Shown here: positions 9,016-16,927 of the stretch, one piece after another
Layout of the letters: every line of letters begins with the position of its first letter
Numbering within the stretch: position 1 is the stretch's first letter
Assembly: GCF_004116405.1 (NCBI RefSeq)
Contig: NZ_SDIC01000002.1
Span: 62,001 to 126,000 of the forward strand
DNA length: 64,000 nucleotides
Source: Halegenticoccus tardaugens
Lineage (GTDB): Archaea > Halobacteriota > Halobacteria > Halobacteriales > Haloferacaceae
Direction of reading: 5' to 3'
Program-made: the position numbers and the translations under genes
The notes under the pieces: model-generated
Database searches by the model: none
What the model was told of the DNA's origin: nothing
The model's input: only the letters and a program-made list of their open reading frames with translations

Positions 9016-9416
9016 TTCCGATCTCGCGACGCTCAGCCCGTAAACCCCTCGACCCGGATGGTCGCTACCTTCACGGCCCCGTCGTGCCCTACCGTGGCTC
9101 CGAACCGCGGGGACAGTCGTCGATCCGGTCGACAACGACGAGTTCCGGCTGAAGCCGTATCCGCTCGTCACCTGCCCCTCCTCGTTTTGACACCGGCGAG
9201 AACGGTACGAATGAGCGAGTTCGGTACGGAGTCGGACTTGATCCGAGCATACTACGGCGCCGGACGCGATCTGACCGAGTTCACCCCTCGCCCGTGAGCC
9301 GGCGTTCCGGCGCAGAGCGCGGAGGCTCCGATGTCTCCGTGCGGTATCGGACGAGACGACCCCGGCAGTTGACGGGTGCGACCGCGAGTCCGATCAAAAA
9401 AGCGAGTCGGGTGCCA
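9016..9416. other. 400-bp stretch without a convincing gene
   Basis: No intact gene. Short plus-strand stretches have haloarchaeal coding character. One is DGRYLHGPVVPYRGSEP from about 9057. Another, in a different frame, is VVDPVDNDEFRLKPYP, ending at a stop near 9190. A 28-codon ORF starts at ATG 9211. These could be pieces of a decayed gene, but no family was recognised. Confidence 0.3.
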
Positions 9417-9797
9417 CTACGATCCGATCGAGACGTTCTCGACCGAGACGCCAACGTTTCGAACCGTCACCGTCACGTCACCGACTTTGTACGTCGTACC
9501 GTCGTGCTCGATGGTCATTTCCTCCACTGTTACGCTCGATTCATGGACCGTTACGCTCACATCGTCGACGGACTTCTCCGGGAGACCTGTTCCTGTTATC
9601 TGTACGTCTTTTATCTGAACGGTGGCATCGGAGATGGTGACGTCCTCGTTTCCGACGCGAACCACGTCGTCGGCTGGCTTAGAGGGTTGTTCCGTGTCAT
9701 CGCTGGCTGCGAGCGCACCGGTCGCACCGGCACTGATTAGTAGCGCGCTCACGCACGCCAGCGTGACCCATCGGGAGAGTGATTGTGATCGATACAT
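9417..9797 (-). CDS. small exported protein with repeated beta-strand pattern
   Basis: 126-aa protein, function unknown. The ATG at 9797 gives a clear Sec-type signal peptide: YRSQSLSRW followed by a hydrophobic core (VTLACVSALLISAGA) and a likely cleavage after ALAA. The mature part repeats V-T/V-x-V patterns (DVTISDATVQIKDVQI, DVSVTVHESSVTVEEM, VGDVTVTVRNVGV), suggesting a small beta-helix or beta-sandwich outside the cell. No lipobox Cys. Not linked to neighbours. Confidence 0.75.
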   Translation of the reverse strand: MYRSQSLSRWVTLACVSALLISAGATGALAASDDTEQPSKPADDVVRVGNEDVTISDATVQIKDVQITGTGLPEKSVDDVSVTVHESSVTVEEMTIEHDGTTYKVGDVTVTVRNVGVSVENVSIGS

Positions 9798-10502
9798 CGT
9801 CTGCCCCGACGGTGGAAACGGCATTTGATTCCCGGGATCGTTACGCAGTGGTATCGGGTCGATTAATCGGCACATTTACCAGTTTCGCGGCGAATACCGC
9901 TGCGTACGAACTGATTACGAACGTAGGGACAGGTTACCGGTATTCACGTACGAACACATAAAATTCAATGATGACGCCACCAATGGAACGGACGACGGCG
10001 AGTGCCGAACGGCGTGTGACACTGCCTTTTCCGAGGGCGACGAGAACGACGCGAGTGACGGGACGGATTCCGCTAGTGAAACCGTCGGAGGGGTAACCGA
10101 CGACGAGACACCCGACCGACGGTCGAAATCGCGTCCGGTACGTCTCCGATGGCCTTCTTGACAAGGGCGTCGCTACCGAATCCGGATCCAGGCGGAATTA
10201 ACCTCTTCCCGCAACTGATGACGCAGGAATCCGACCATCGGATTCGGATAGTCGTCCCGCTTCGGTTCCAACCCAAACTTGGAAGGAACCGATGACACAT
10301 TGGGGGAACTCTCGTTTATCTCTCTCGTAGGGCTGTGGCACGGCCAAAAATGCTCCATCGGATTCCATGTTATCGCCGTGCGAATCACCACTGGTTCACC
10401 ATCCCTTGTGGTTCGGGGACGGCACCTCACCGAGCCCGTAGCACCCGCGAGAACACGCATCACACCGATAAATCTGCCGGGACAAACGAACCGAGTGGCG
10501 CT
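9798..10502. other. 700-bp gap with a startless acidic open frame and decayed sequence
   Basis: No intact gene found. On the plus strand one frame is open from 9829 to the stop at 10159-10161 but lacks ATG, GTG or TTG. Its second half reads as an acidic haloarchaeal linker (FNDDATNGTDDGEC, then SEGDENDASDG), so it may be a fragment of a lost secreted protein. From about 10300 the sequence leads into an IS-like terminal hairpin at 10503-10525. Confidence 0.35.
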
Positions 10503-10525
10503 TGACATCCGCCTGAAGACGGCGG
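10503..10525. repeat. solo IS200/IS605-like end hairpin
   Basis: GACATC at 10503-10508 followed by a CCGCC-TGAAGAC-GGCGG hairpin (10509-10525). The same GACATC + CTGAAG-hairpin layout recurs near 58835 and 61264 and resembles the right end of haloarchaeal IS200/IS605/IS1341-type elements. No transposase gene is attached here. Confidence 0.45.
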
Positions 10526-10544
10526 TTTGCGTTTGAATCTCTAC

Positions 10545-11786
10545 TCAGGTAGCCGAGAGACGGTCGGCGGCCGCGACCATTCCCGCTCCGAGAACGCCGA
10601 GCACCCCGACCCCCGCGAACGCGGGGTCGTAGCTGGTGAAGGTATCGTACACGAAACCGGCGGACGGCGGGGCCAGGAGACCCGAGATAGCGAACGAGAC
10701 GGAGACGAGACCGAAAACGACGTTGATGTTCTCGGCTCCGAACAGGTCCGCGGTGAGCGGCGAGAGAAGCGCCCCGTTGCCGCCGTAGGCCGTTCCGTAC
10801 ACGAGTGCGAACGCGAACACCGCCGCCGCGGACTCGATCGTCGCCAACGCGATCGTCGAGACACCCATCACCGCCGAACAGACGACGAAAACCCGGACCC
10901 GGCCGAGGCGGTCGGAGACGAGGCCGATCACTAGACGGGAGAGGCTCGTCGCCGCGCCGACGAGACCGAGCGCCCATACGCCGACGTTTCGGGCCATACC
11001 GACGCCCGCGGTGTAGACGACGAGGTGGGCGAAGACGACGTAGAGCGTCGCGTAGATGCAGACCCATCCCAAGAAAACGAGAAGAAACGACGGCGTTCGA
11101 GCGACGGCGACGGCCTCGCGGAGCTGGGTTCGCCAGGAAACCGCCCTGCGGTCGGCGACGAGCCCGTCAGGGAACTCTCGCGTCGCGTCGATATCGAGAC
11201 GGCGCGGGCTGTCGGCGATGAACGAGACGGCCACGGCGAGCAGCGCGAACGAAACGACGAGAAAGAGCGCGTAGGTCCGCCGCCAGCCGACGGCCGCGAC
11301 GAACACCGACGCGGCGGGCGTTGCGAGCAGCATCCCCACGCCGGTCCCCGAACTCGCGACGCCTCCGGCGAAGCCACGGCGTCTCCCGAACCACCGCGGA
11401 ACGGTCGCGAACGCGACCACGTAGATCACGCTCAAGCCGATGGACGCGACGACGCCGTAGAAGAACACTACCTGCGAGAACGACGTGCTCACGGCTACGC
11501 CGGCGAGACCGCCGCCGAGAAATCCCATTCCACAGAGGAGAAGCCGCCGCGTGCCGTACCGATCGACGAACCCACCGATGACCGCCGCGCCGAAGTACAT
11601 CACGAACGTTTGAACGCCGAAGACGAGCGACGTCTCCCCTCGGGAGCGGCCGAACTCGACGAGCATCCGGTCGAAGAAGACGCCGAACGAATACGAGAGA
11701 CCGAAGACGACTAGCGAACCGAGAAAGCACGCGCCGACCACGAACCACCCGTAGTAGACGTCCGATCGCCTCGTCCACGGGTACAT
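10545..11786 (-). CDS. MFS transporter, monocarboxylate/oxalate-formate antiporter type
   Basis: 413-aa major facilitator permease with 12 predicted helices. The N-terminal YYGWFVVGACFLGSLVVFGLSYSFGVFF opening and the DRYGTRR loop after helix 2 are typical of the oxalate:formate antiporter / monocarboxylate group; PRWFGRRRGFAGG after helix 4 and SDRLGR in the second half fit too. ATG 11786 is chosen over a TTG at 11795. It lies 100 bp downstream of the acyl-CoA ligase at 11886-13553 on the same strand, suggesting uptake of the acid that the ligase activates. Confidence 0.88.
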   Translation of the reverse strand: MYPWTRRSDVYYGWFVVGACFLGSLVVFGLSYSFGVFFDRMLVEFGRSRGETSLVFGVQTFVMYFGAAVIGGFVDRYGTRRLLLCGMGFLGGGLAGVAVSTSFSQVVFFYGVVASIGLSVIYVVAFATVPRWFGRRRGFAGGVASSGTGVGMLLATPAASVFVAAVGWRRTYALFLVVSFALLAVAVSFIADSPRRLDIDATREFPDGLVADRRAVSWRTQLREAVAVARTPSFLLVFLGWVCIYATLYVVFAHLVVYTAGVGMARNVGVWALGLVGAATSLSRLVIGLVSDRLGRVRVFVVCSAVMGVSTIALATIESAAAVFAFALVYGTAYGGNGALLSPLTADLFGAENINVVFGLVSVSFAISGLLAPPSAGFVYDTFTSYDPAFAGVGVLGVLGAGMVAAADRLSAT

Positions 11787-11885
11787 TGGTGTCAATCGCC
11801 GCCGTCCGGGCGACCGTTCGCCTCCGGCCGACGGCGAGAACGCGTCGGCGGCGCGGCTCGACGTGCACCCGACGTCGGATCGCGC

Positions 11886-13553
11886 TCAATTGGCTTCGGC
11901 GTCATCATCTTCACGACCGTCGTCATCTCCGCCCTCGTCACCGTGGGCGCGCGCGAGTCCAGCGTCCGCGTACCGGTCTCGGAGTCGTTTCTTGTCAAAC
12001 TTTCCGGTTGCCGTCTTCGGAACTTCCTCGACGAAGACGACGCTATCGGGGAGCCACCACCGCGGGTACGTCTCTCCGAGGAACTCCAGGACATCGTCCG
12101 CCGTAAGGTCCGATCCCGACCTCCGTCCGACGCACGCCACCGGCCGCTCGCGCCAGCGGTCGTGGGGAACGGCGATGACGGCCGCCTCGCGGACGTCGTC
12201 GTGTTCCATGAGCTCGTTCTCCAGTTCGATGCTGGAAATCCACTCGCCGCCGCTCTTGATGACGTCCTTCGCGCGGTCGACGAGTTCGAGGTACCCGTCC
12301 TCGTCGACGGTCGCGATGTCCCCCGTCTTCAGCCATCCCTCGTCGAAACTCCCGGCGTTCGCTTCCGGTCGATTGTAGTATTCGCCGACCACGGTCGGTC
12401 CGCGCACGTACAGTTCGCCGACGGACTCGCCGTCCCACGGCACCTCCGTACCATCCTCGGCGACGAGCTTCATCTCCATCCCCGGCGAGAGCAGCCCCTG
12501 CTTCGCCCGCTTTTCGAACCGCGCCTCCCGGTCCCACCCGCGCGCGCGACCCTTCGCCCTTGAGACGCTCCCGATGCTCATCGTCTCGGTCATCCCCCAC
12601 GCGTGTTCGACGACGACGTCGTGTTCGTCCTCGAAGCGGCGCACGACGGCGTGGGGTGCCGCGCTGCCGCCGACAACGATGCGTTCGAGGCTGCTGACGT
12701 CGACGTCGTGTTCGTCGAGGTACTCCAGCAGCGTTATCCAGACCGTCGGTACGCCGGCCGTGAGCGTCACTTCCTCCTCTTCGATGAGACGGGCGAGCGT
12801 CTCCGCGTCCGGGGACGGACCGGGGTAGACTTGTTTCGCCCCGGCCATCGCCGACGAAAACGGGAGCTCCCAGGAGTTGACGTGGTACATCGGCACGACG
12901 TGCATGACGACGTCGCTCTCGTCGACGCCGATGGCCGACGGCGTGGCGACCATCATCGCGTGACTGTAGATCATCTTCTGGGTGTACTCGACGCCCTTCG
13001 GCCTTCCCGTCGTCCCGGACGTGTAGCACATGCCGGCCGGCTGATCCTCCGACAGTTCGGGCCAGTCGAACGCGTCGGCGTCGGCCACGAGTTCGTCGAA
13101 GGCGGAGACGCAGTCGAGATCGGTGTCGGGGATGCTGTCGTCCATGACGATCACCTCGCGGACGCCGTCGAGTCGATCCCAGAGGCGCTCGACCGTTTCG
13201 AACGGCTCTCCGGGATCGACGAGCAGCACCTCGTCGCTGGCGTCGTCGACGATGAACTCGACGTGCTCGTCGGGGAGGACGGCGTTGATCGTGTGAAGCT
13301 GCGCGCCCATCAGCGGAATCGCGAAGTATGCTTCGTAGTGTCGATGCGTGTTCCAGCCGAAGGTACCGACCCGATCGCCCGGGTCGATGCCGATCGCGGA
13401 CAACGCGCCGGCGAGCGCCCGCGTTCGATCGCCGAACTCGCGGTAGGTGTACCGGGTGCTGCCGTCGGGCCCCCGCGAGACGACCTCTGTTTCGGGAAAG
13501 AGGTTCGTCGCGCGCCAGAAGAACGGTCGAAGTGTCAGTTCAGACGATGACAT
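11886..13553 (-). CDS. AMP-forming acyl-CoA synthetase (fatty-acid-CoA ligase type)
   Basis: 555-aa adenylate-forming enzyme that activates a carboxylic acid with ATP and CoA. The P-loop-like motif YTSGTTGRPKGVEY lies near 180-195. A-loop WGMTET, the hinge/AMP motif GWLKTGDIA and the catalytic lysine motif KTATGKFDKK near the C-terminus are intact. The last 25 residues are an acidic tail. It is divergent from the kinase/dehydrogenase operon at 13652-16787, with 98 bp between starts, so they probably share a control region. Chain length or structure of the acid cannot be told. Confidence 0.9.
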   Translation of the reverse strand: MSSSELTLRPFFWRATNLFPETEVVSRGPDGSTRYTYREFGDRTRALAGALSAIGIDPGDRVGTFGWNTHRHYEAYFAIPLMGAQLHTINAVLPDEHVEFIVDDASDEVLLVDPGEPFETVERLWDRLDGVREVIVMDDSIPDTDLDCVSAFDELVADADAFDWPELSEDQPAGMCYTSGTTGRPKGVEYTQKMIYSHAMMVATPSAIGVDESDVVMHVVPMYHVNSWELPFSSAMAGAKQVYPGPSPDAETLARLIEEEEVTLTAGVPTVWITLLEYLDEHDVDVSSLERIVVGGSAAPHAVVRRFEDEHDVVVEHAWGMTETMSIGSVSRAKGRARGWDREARFEKRAKQGLLSPGMEMKLVAEDGTEVPWDGESVGELYVRGPTVVGEYYNRPEANAGSFDEGWLKTGDIATVDEDGYLELVDRAKDVIKSGGEWISSIELENELMEHDDVREAAVIAVPHDRWRERPVACVGRRSGSDLTADDVLEFLGETYPRWWLPDSVVFVEEVPKTATGKFDKKRLRDRYADAGLARAHGDEGGDDDGREDDDAEAN

Positions 13554-13620
13554 CCTCTTTCGTGAGAGACGATGGCCACCCTCATTAGTCCTATCGGCGG
13601 CGGTAGCCTCCCGGCGGAGG

Positions 13621-13627
13621 GTATTAG
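13621..13627 (+). promoter_or_regulatory. TATA-like box for the APH-type kinase gene
   Basis: GTATTAG about 28 bp before ATG 13652 in the divergent region shared with the acyl-CoA ligase; fits leaderless transcription. Confidence 0.4.
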
Positions 13628-13651
13628 GGGGTGGTTCATCAAGTGATACCG

Positions 13652-14719
13652 ATGAGCGAGGATCGAAGTTACGCTGACAGGCTCGTCGACGAGCGACGGC
13701 TTCGGGCGTATCTGGCGTCCGAGTTAGGAGACGCGGAGACGTTCGATGTCGAGTGGCACCAGAAGGGGCACTCGAACGAGACTCTCTTCGTCACGTGGGG
13801 CGATCGAGATCTCGTCCTGCGTCGGCCGCCGCCGGGAGAGACCGCTGACACGGCCCACGACGTGGGCCGCGAGTTCCGAGTCATGTCGGCGCTCCAAGGG
13901 ACGGCGGTTCCCGCTCCGTCGACAGTGCTCCACTGCGAGGACGACTCCGTCATCGGCAGCGAGTTCTACCTCATGGAACGGGTCGACGGCGAGGTCGTCC
14001 GACTCGATGAGCCCGAACGGTTCGCCGCTCCCGACCGGCGGGCTGCGGTCGGCCGGGAACTCGTCGATTCGCTCGCGGCGATTCACAACCTCGACTACGA
14101 GTCGGTCGGCCTCGGCGACTTTGGAGATCCTGATGGCTACCTTCGCCGGCAGATCGACCGCTGGAAAAAGCAGCTCCAGTGGGCGGCGAGCCGGACGAAC
14201 CGCCCGAACGGGCTACCAGGCCGCGACGAGGTAGAAGCGTGGCTCGACGACGCCTGCCCCGAGGAGGCGGATGGGACGCTCGTCCACGGCGACTACAAGC
14301 TCGACAACGTCATCGTCGCGCCGGGGACCCCGCCGCAGGTGAACGCCGTCGTCGATTGGGAACTGTGCACGCTCGGCGCCCCACTTTCGGACCTCGGCTG
14401 GATGCTGCTGTTTTGGCACGACGACCCGAGCGACGAGCCGCCGATTCCGGAGCTAATGCCGGCGTTTACTGCGCGAGAGGGGTACCCGGACCGCCTGGAA
14501 CTCGTCGAGCGGTACGAAAACCGGACCGGTGTCGCCTTCGAGCATCCGACCTTCTACTTGGTGCTCGCGACGTACAAGCTGGCTGGCGTCTGCGAGATGT
14601 TCTACGCGCGGCACCTCGCTGGCGACAGCGACGATCCGCTCTACGCCGCGATGGATGAAGGGACGCCGTCGCTCATCGCGTACACTCAGGACGCTATTCG
14701 TGGCATTGGGGCATGGTAG
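13652..14719 (+). CDS. aminoglycoside-phosphotransferase-fold kinase (ACAD10/11 N-domain or LvaA-like)
   Basis: 355-aa APH-fold small-molecule kinase. The Brenner motif LVHGDYKLDNVIV (catalytic Asp about residue 213) and the metal-binding DWELCTLG motif followed by SDLGW are intact. This DWELxTxGxPLxDLG pattern is that of the kinase half of mammalian ACAD10/11 and of LvaA, which phosphorylate the hydroxyl of 4-hydroxyacyl-CoA. The gene is followed by an ACAD11-like dehydrogenase (85-bp gap), so the two may form the split version of the ACAD11 fusion. ATG 13652 is chosen because a TATA-like box lies 28 bp upstream. Antibiotic resistance is much less likely. Confidence 0.85.
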   Translation: MSEDRSYADRLVDERRLRAYLASELGDAETFDVEWHQKGHSNETLFVTWGDRDLVLRRPPPGETADTAHDVGREFRVMSALQGTAVPAPSTVLHCEDDSVIGSEFYLMERVDGEVVRLDEPERFAAPDRRAAVGRELVDSLAAIHNLDYESVGLGDFGDPDGYLRRQIDRWKKQLQWAASRTNRPNGLPGRDEVEAWLDDACPEEADGTLVHGDYKLDNVIVAPGTPPQVNAVVDWELCTLGAPLSDLGWMLLFWHDDPSDEPPIPELMPAFTAREGYPDRLELVERYENRTGVAFEHPTFYLVLATYKLAGVCEMFYARHLAGDSDDPLYAAMDEGTPSLIAYTQDAIRGIGAW

Positions 14720-14774
14720 GGCGGTTGGATCGCTGGATGACGGCCCGCCGAAACGAATCGCCGGGGTGAGAGGG

Positions 14775-14783
14775 CTTTTAGTA
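14775..14783 (+). promoter_or_regulatory. TATA-like box for the acyl-CoA dehydrogenase gene
   Basis: CTTTTAGTA centred about 25 bp before ATG 14804; suggests the dehydrogenase can be transcribed from its own leaderless start besides read-through from the kinase. Confidence 0.4.
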
Positions 14784-14803
14784 CAGAACGAGCATGGTCG
14801 ATT

Positions 14804-16033
14804 ATGGAGTACGATGACTCCGACCGCGCGGAAGCGGTCGCGGCGCGCGTCCACGAGTTCGTGGACGAGGTGGTGATTCCCGCAGAGCGCGAACTGCTCG
14901 GGGAGGGATCGATAGCCGACGCCGAACTCACGGCGCTCAGAGACGAGGCGCGCGAGCGAGACGTGTATGCGCCGCAGGTCTCGACCGATTACGGCGGGAT
15001 GGGAATGGATTTCCGAGACGTCCTCCCCTCGTTCGAGGCGGCCGGCCGGAGCCTGTTGGGTCCGCCAGCCATCCGGGTCGACGCCCCCGACGAGGGGAAC
15101 ATGCACACCTTCGAACTCGTCGCCACCGAGGAACAGAAAGACGAGTGGCTCCGACCGCTGGTCGACGGCGCGATTTGTTCGGGCTTCTGCATGACCGAAC
15201 CGATGCAGGGCGGCGGCTCGGATCCGAAGATGATTCGCACCGAAGCCCGAAAGGAAGGTGACGAGTGGGTCGTTGACGGCCACAAGTGGTGGACGACGAA
15301 CGGGGTGGAGGCGGACGTCCTCCTCGTGATGGCGCGAACCGACTTCGACGCCCACCCCTACAGCGGGTGTTCGATTATCCTCGTACCGGCGGATACGCCG
15401 GGCGTCGAGATCGAACGTGGCATTCCTCACATGGCCGACGACCAGCTCGGGACGAGCCACGCCGAGATTCGATTCCGTGACGTCCGCGTGCCGGCCGAGA
15501 ACCTCTTGGGTGAGGAGAACGAGGGGTTCACAATCGCCCAACAGCGTCTCGGCCCCGCACGCCTCACCCACTGCATGCGATACTCTGGGATGGCCCAGCG
15601 TGCGCTCGACGTGGCGAAAGCGTACGCGACGAAGCGCGAAGCGTTCGGCTCGCCCATCGCCGACAAACAGGGCGTCCGCTTCGCCGTCGCCGAGGCGGAG
15701 ACCGAACTCCACGCGGCCCGGTGCGCGGTCAGACACGCCGCCGATCGCATCGCCGCAGGTGAAGCGGCCAGAATCGAGGTGTCTATGAGCAAGCTCTACA
15801 CGTCGAACGTCGTGCAGGACGCCATCGATACGGCGATGCAACTGTGCGGCGCAAACGGCATCGGCAAGGATCTTCCTCTCGCTGACTTCTACCAGAACGT
15901 CCGGCAGTTCCGGTTCGTCGACGGGGCCGACGAGGTGCACAAGCGCGTCATCGCTCGCGACGCGTTCTCCGCCGTCGACGAAACCGAGCTGTCGAACGTT
16001 ACGCGCTATCGAGGGGCGTTCCGTGACGGATAA
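14804..16033 (+). CDS. acyl-CoA dehydrogenase (ACAD10/11-like)
   Basis: 409-aa FAD enzyme. The acyl-CoA dehydrogenase signature is clear: CMTEPMQGGGSDP (FAD/substrate loop), KWWTTNG, then R-x-x-x-FGSPIADKQ and the C-terminal DGADEVHK motif that replaces the usual glutamate loop. The latter is typical of the ACAD10/11 branch, which handles 4-phospho- or 4-hydroxyacyl-CoA rather than plain fatty acyl-CoA. Cytoplasmic. It overlaps the following enoyl-CoA hydratase by 11 bp, so both are co-translated. Electrons would go to ETF, which is not in this window. Confidence 0.9.
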   Translation: MEYDDSDRAEAVAARVHEFVDEVVIPAERELLGEGSIADAELTALRDEARERDVYAPQVSTDYGGMGMDFRDVLPSFEAAGRSLLGPPAIRVDAPDEGNMHTFELVATEEQKDEWLRPLVDGAICSGFCMTEPMQGGGSDPKMIRTEARKEGDEWVVDGHKWWTTNGVEADVLLVMARTDFDAHPYSGCSIILVPADTPGVEIERGIPHMADDQLGTSHAEIRFRDVRVPAENLLGEENEGFTIAQQRLGPARLTHCMRYSGMAQRALDVAKAYATKREAFGSPIADKQGVRFAVAEAETELHAARCAVRHAADRIAAGEAARIEVSMSKLYTSNVVQDAIDTAMQLCGANGIGKDLPLADFYQNVRQFRFVDGADEVHKRVIARDAFSAVDETELSNVTRYRGAFRDG

Positions 16034-16787
16034 CGTCACTTACGAGGCGGACGACGGCGTGAGCACGATTCGACTCGAACGCCCCGAGAAGCTGAACGCC
16101 ATGACGACGGAGATGTGGACGGCCGTTGCCGACGGCGTGCGACGTGCCGACGACGACGACGCTCGCGCGGTCGTCCTCACCGGCAGCGGTCGCGCGTTCT
16201 GCGCGGGCGACGACATCGGCTCGCTCGTCGCCATCGAGAGCCCGCGGGATGCGAGAGAGCTCGCCGACACGGTGCTCGAGTGCTTCGACGCGATCGAGCG
16301 ATCGCCCGTCCCGGTCGTCGCGAAAGCGAACGGATCGGCCTACGGCGGCGGCTTCGAACTACTCATCTCAGCAGATCTCACGGTGGCGCCGCGCGACACC
16401 GTCTTCGGGCTGCCCGAGACGCGCATCGGTGCGTACCCGTTCTACGGCGCGAAACGACTCGCCCGGCTCGTCGGCCGGCAGCGGGCCGCTGACCTCGCGC
16501 TGACCGGCCGCGAACTCGAAGCCCAGGTGGCCGTCGAGTGGGGGCTCTTCGCCAGGGTCGTCGAGGAGGAGGCGCTTGACGACGCCGTCGCGGAGATCGT
16601 TTCGACACTCAAACGCTCCTCGCCAGCCTCGCTGGAGACGACGAAGGCCTGGCTCAACGCCTCGCTCCGCTTCGCAGGAGAGGACGAGGCCATGCGAAAC
16701 GGGCTCGGATATCTGTTTTCAGGACCCGACGCCCGCAAGGGTGCGCGAGCGTTCCTCGAAAACCGCGAACCCGATTTCGCTGAGTAG
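16023..16787 (+). CDS. enoyl-CoA hydratase/isomerase family protein
   Basis: 254-aa crotonase-fold protein. The start is GTG 16023, inside the end of the dehydrogenase gene. The oxyanion-hole segment FCAGDDIGSL (near 60) and GSAYGGGFELLISADL (near 100-115) are conserved, and PETRIGAYP provides the region where the second catalytic residue normally lies. Likely hydrates a 2-enoyl-CoA produced by the preceding dehydrogenase, though crotonase relatives catalyse several reactions. Last gene of the 13652-16787 transcript. Confidence 0.9.
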   Translation: MTDNVTYEADDGVSTIRLERPEKLNAMTTEMWTAVADGVRRADDDDARAVVLTGSGRAFCAGDDIGSLVAIESPRDARELADTVLECFDAIERSPVPVVAKANGSAYGGGFELLISADLTVAPRDTVFGLPETRIGAYPFYGAKRLARLVGRQRAADLALTGRELEAQVAVEWGLFARVVEEEALDDAVAEIVSTLKRSSPASLETTKAWLNASLRFAGEDEAMRNGLGYLFSGPDARKGARAFLENREPDFAE

Positions 16788-16927
16788 GCGGCTGCTGGCC
16801 TCCGATCCAGTCCAGCCGCTAACTCGACCGTTCCGACGGCGAGATTTATGTCGGGCTGTTCGAATATGTGTGGTATGATTAGTCATTACATAATTCGGTG
16901 CGCTCGACTCGATCGGTGGGAACGCCG

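Noticed and set aside
13652-14719. Aminoglycoside resistance gene
   Set aside because: APH fold is shared, but motif details and the acyl-CoA dehydrogenase/ligase context match the ACAD10/11-type kinase.
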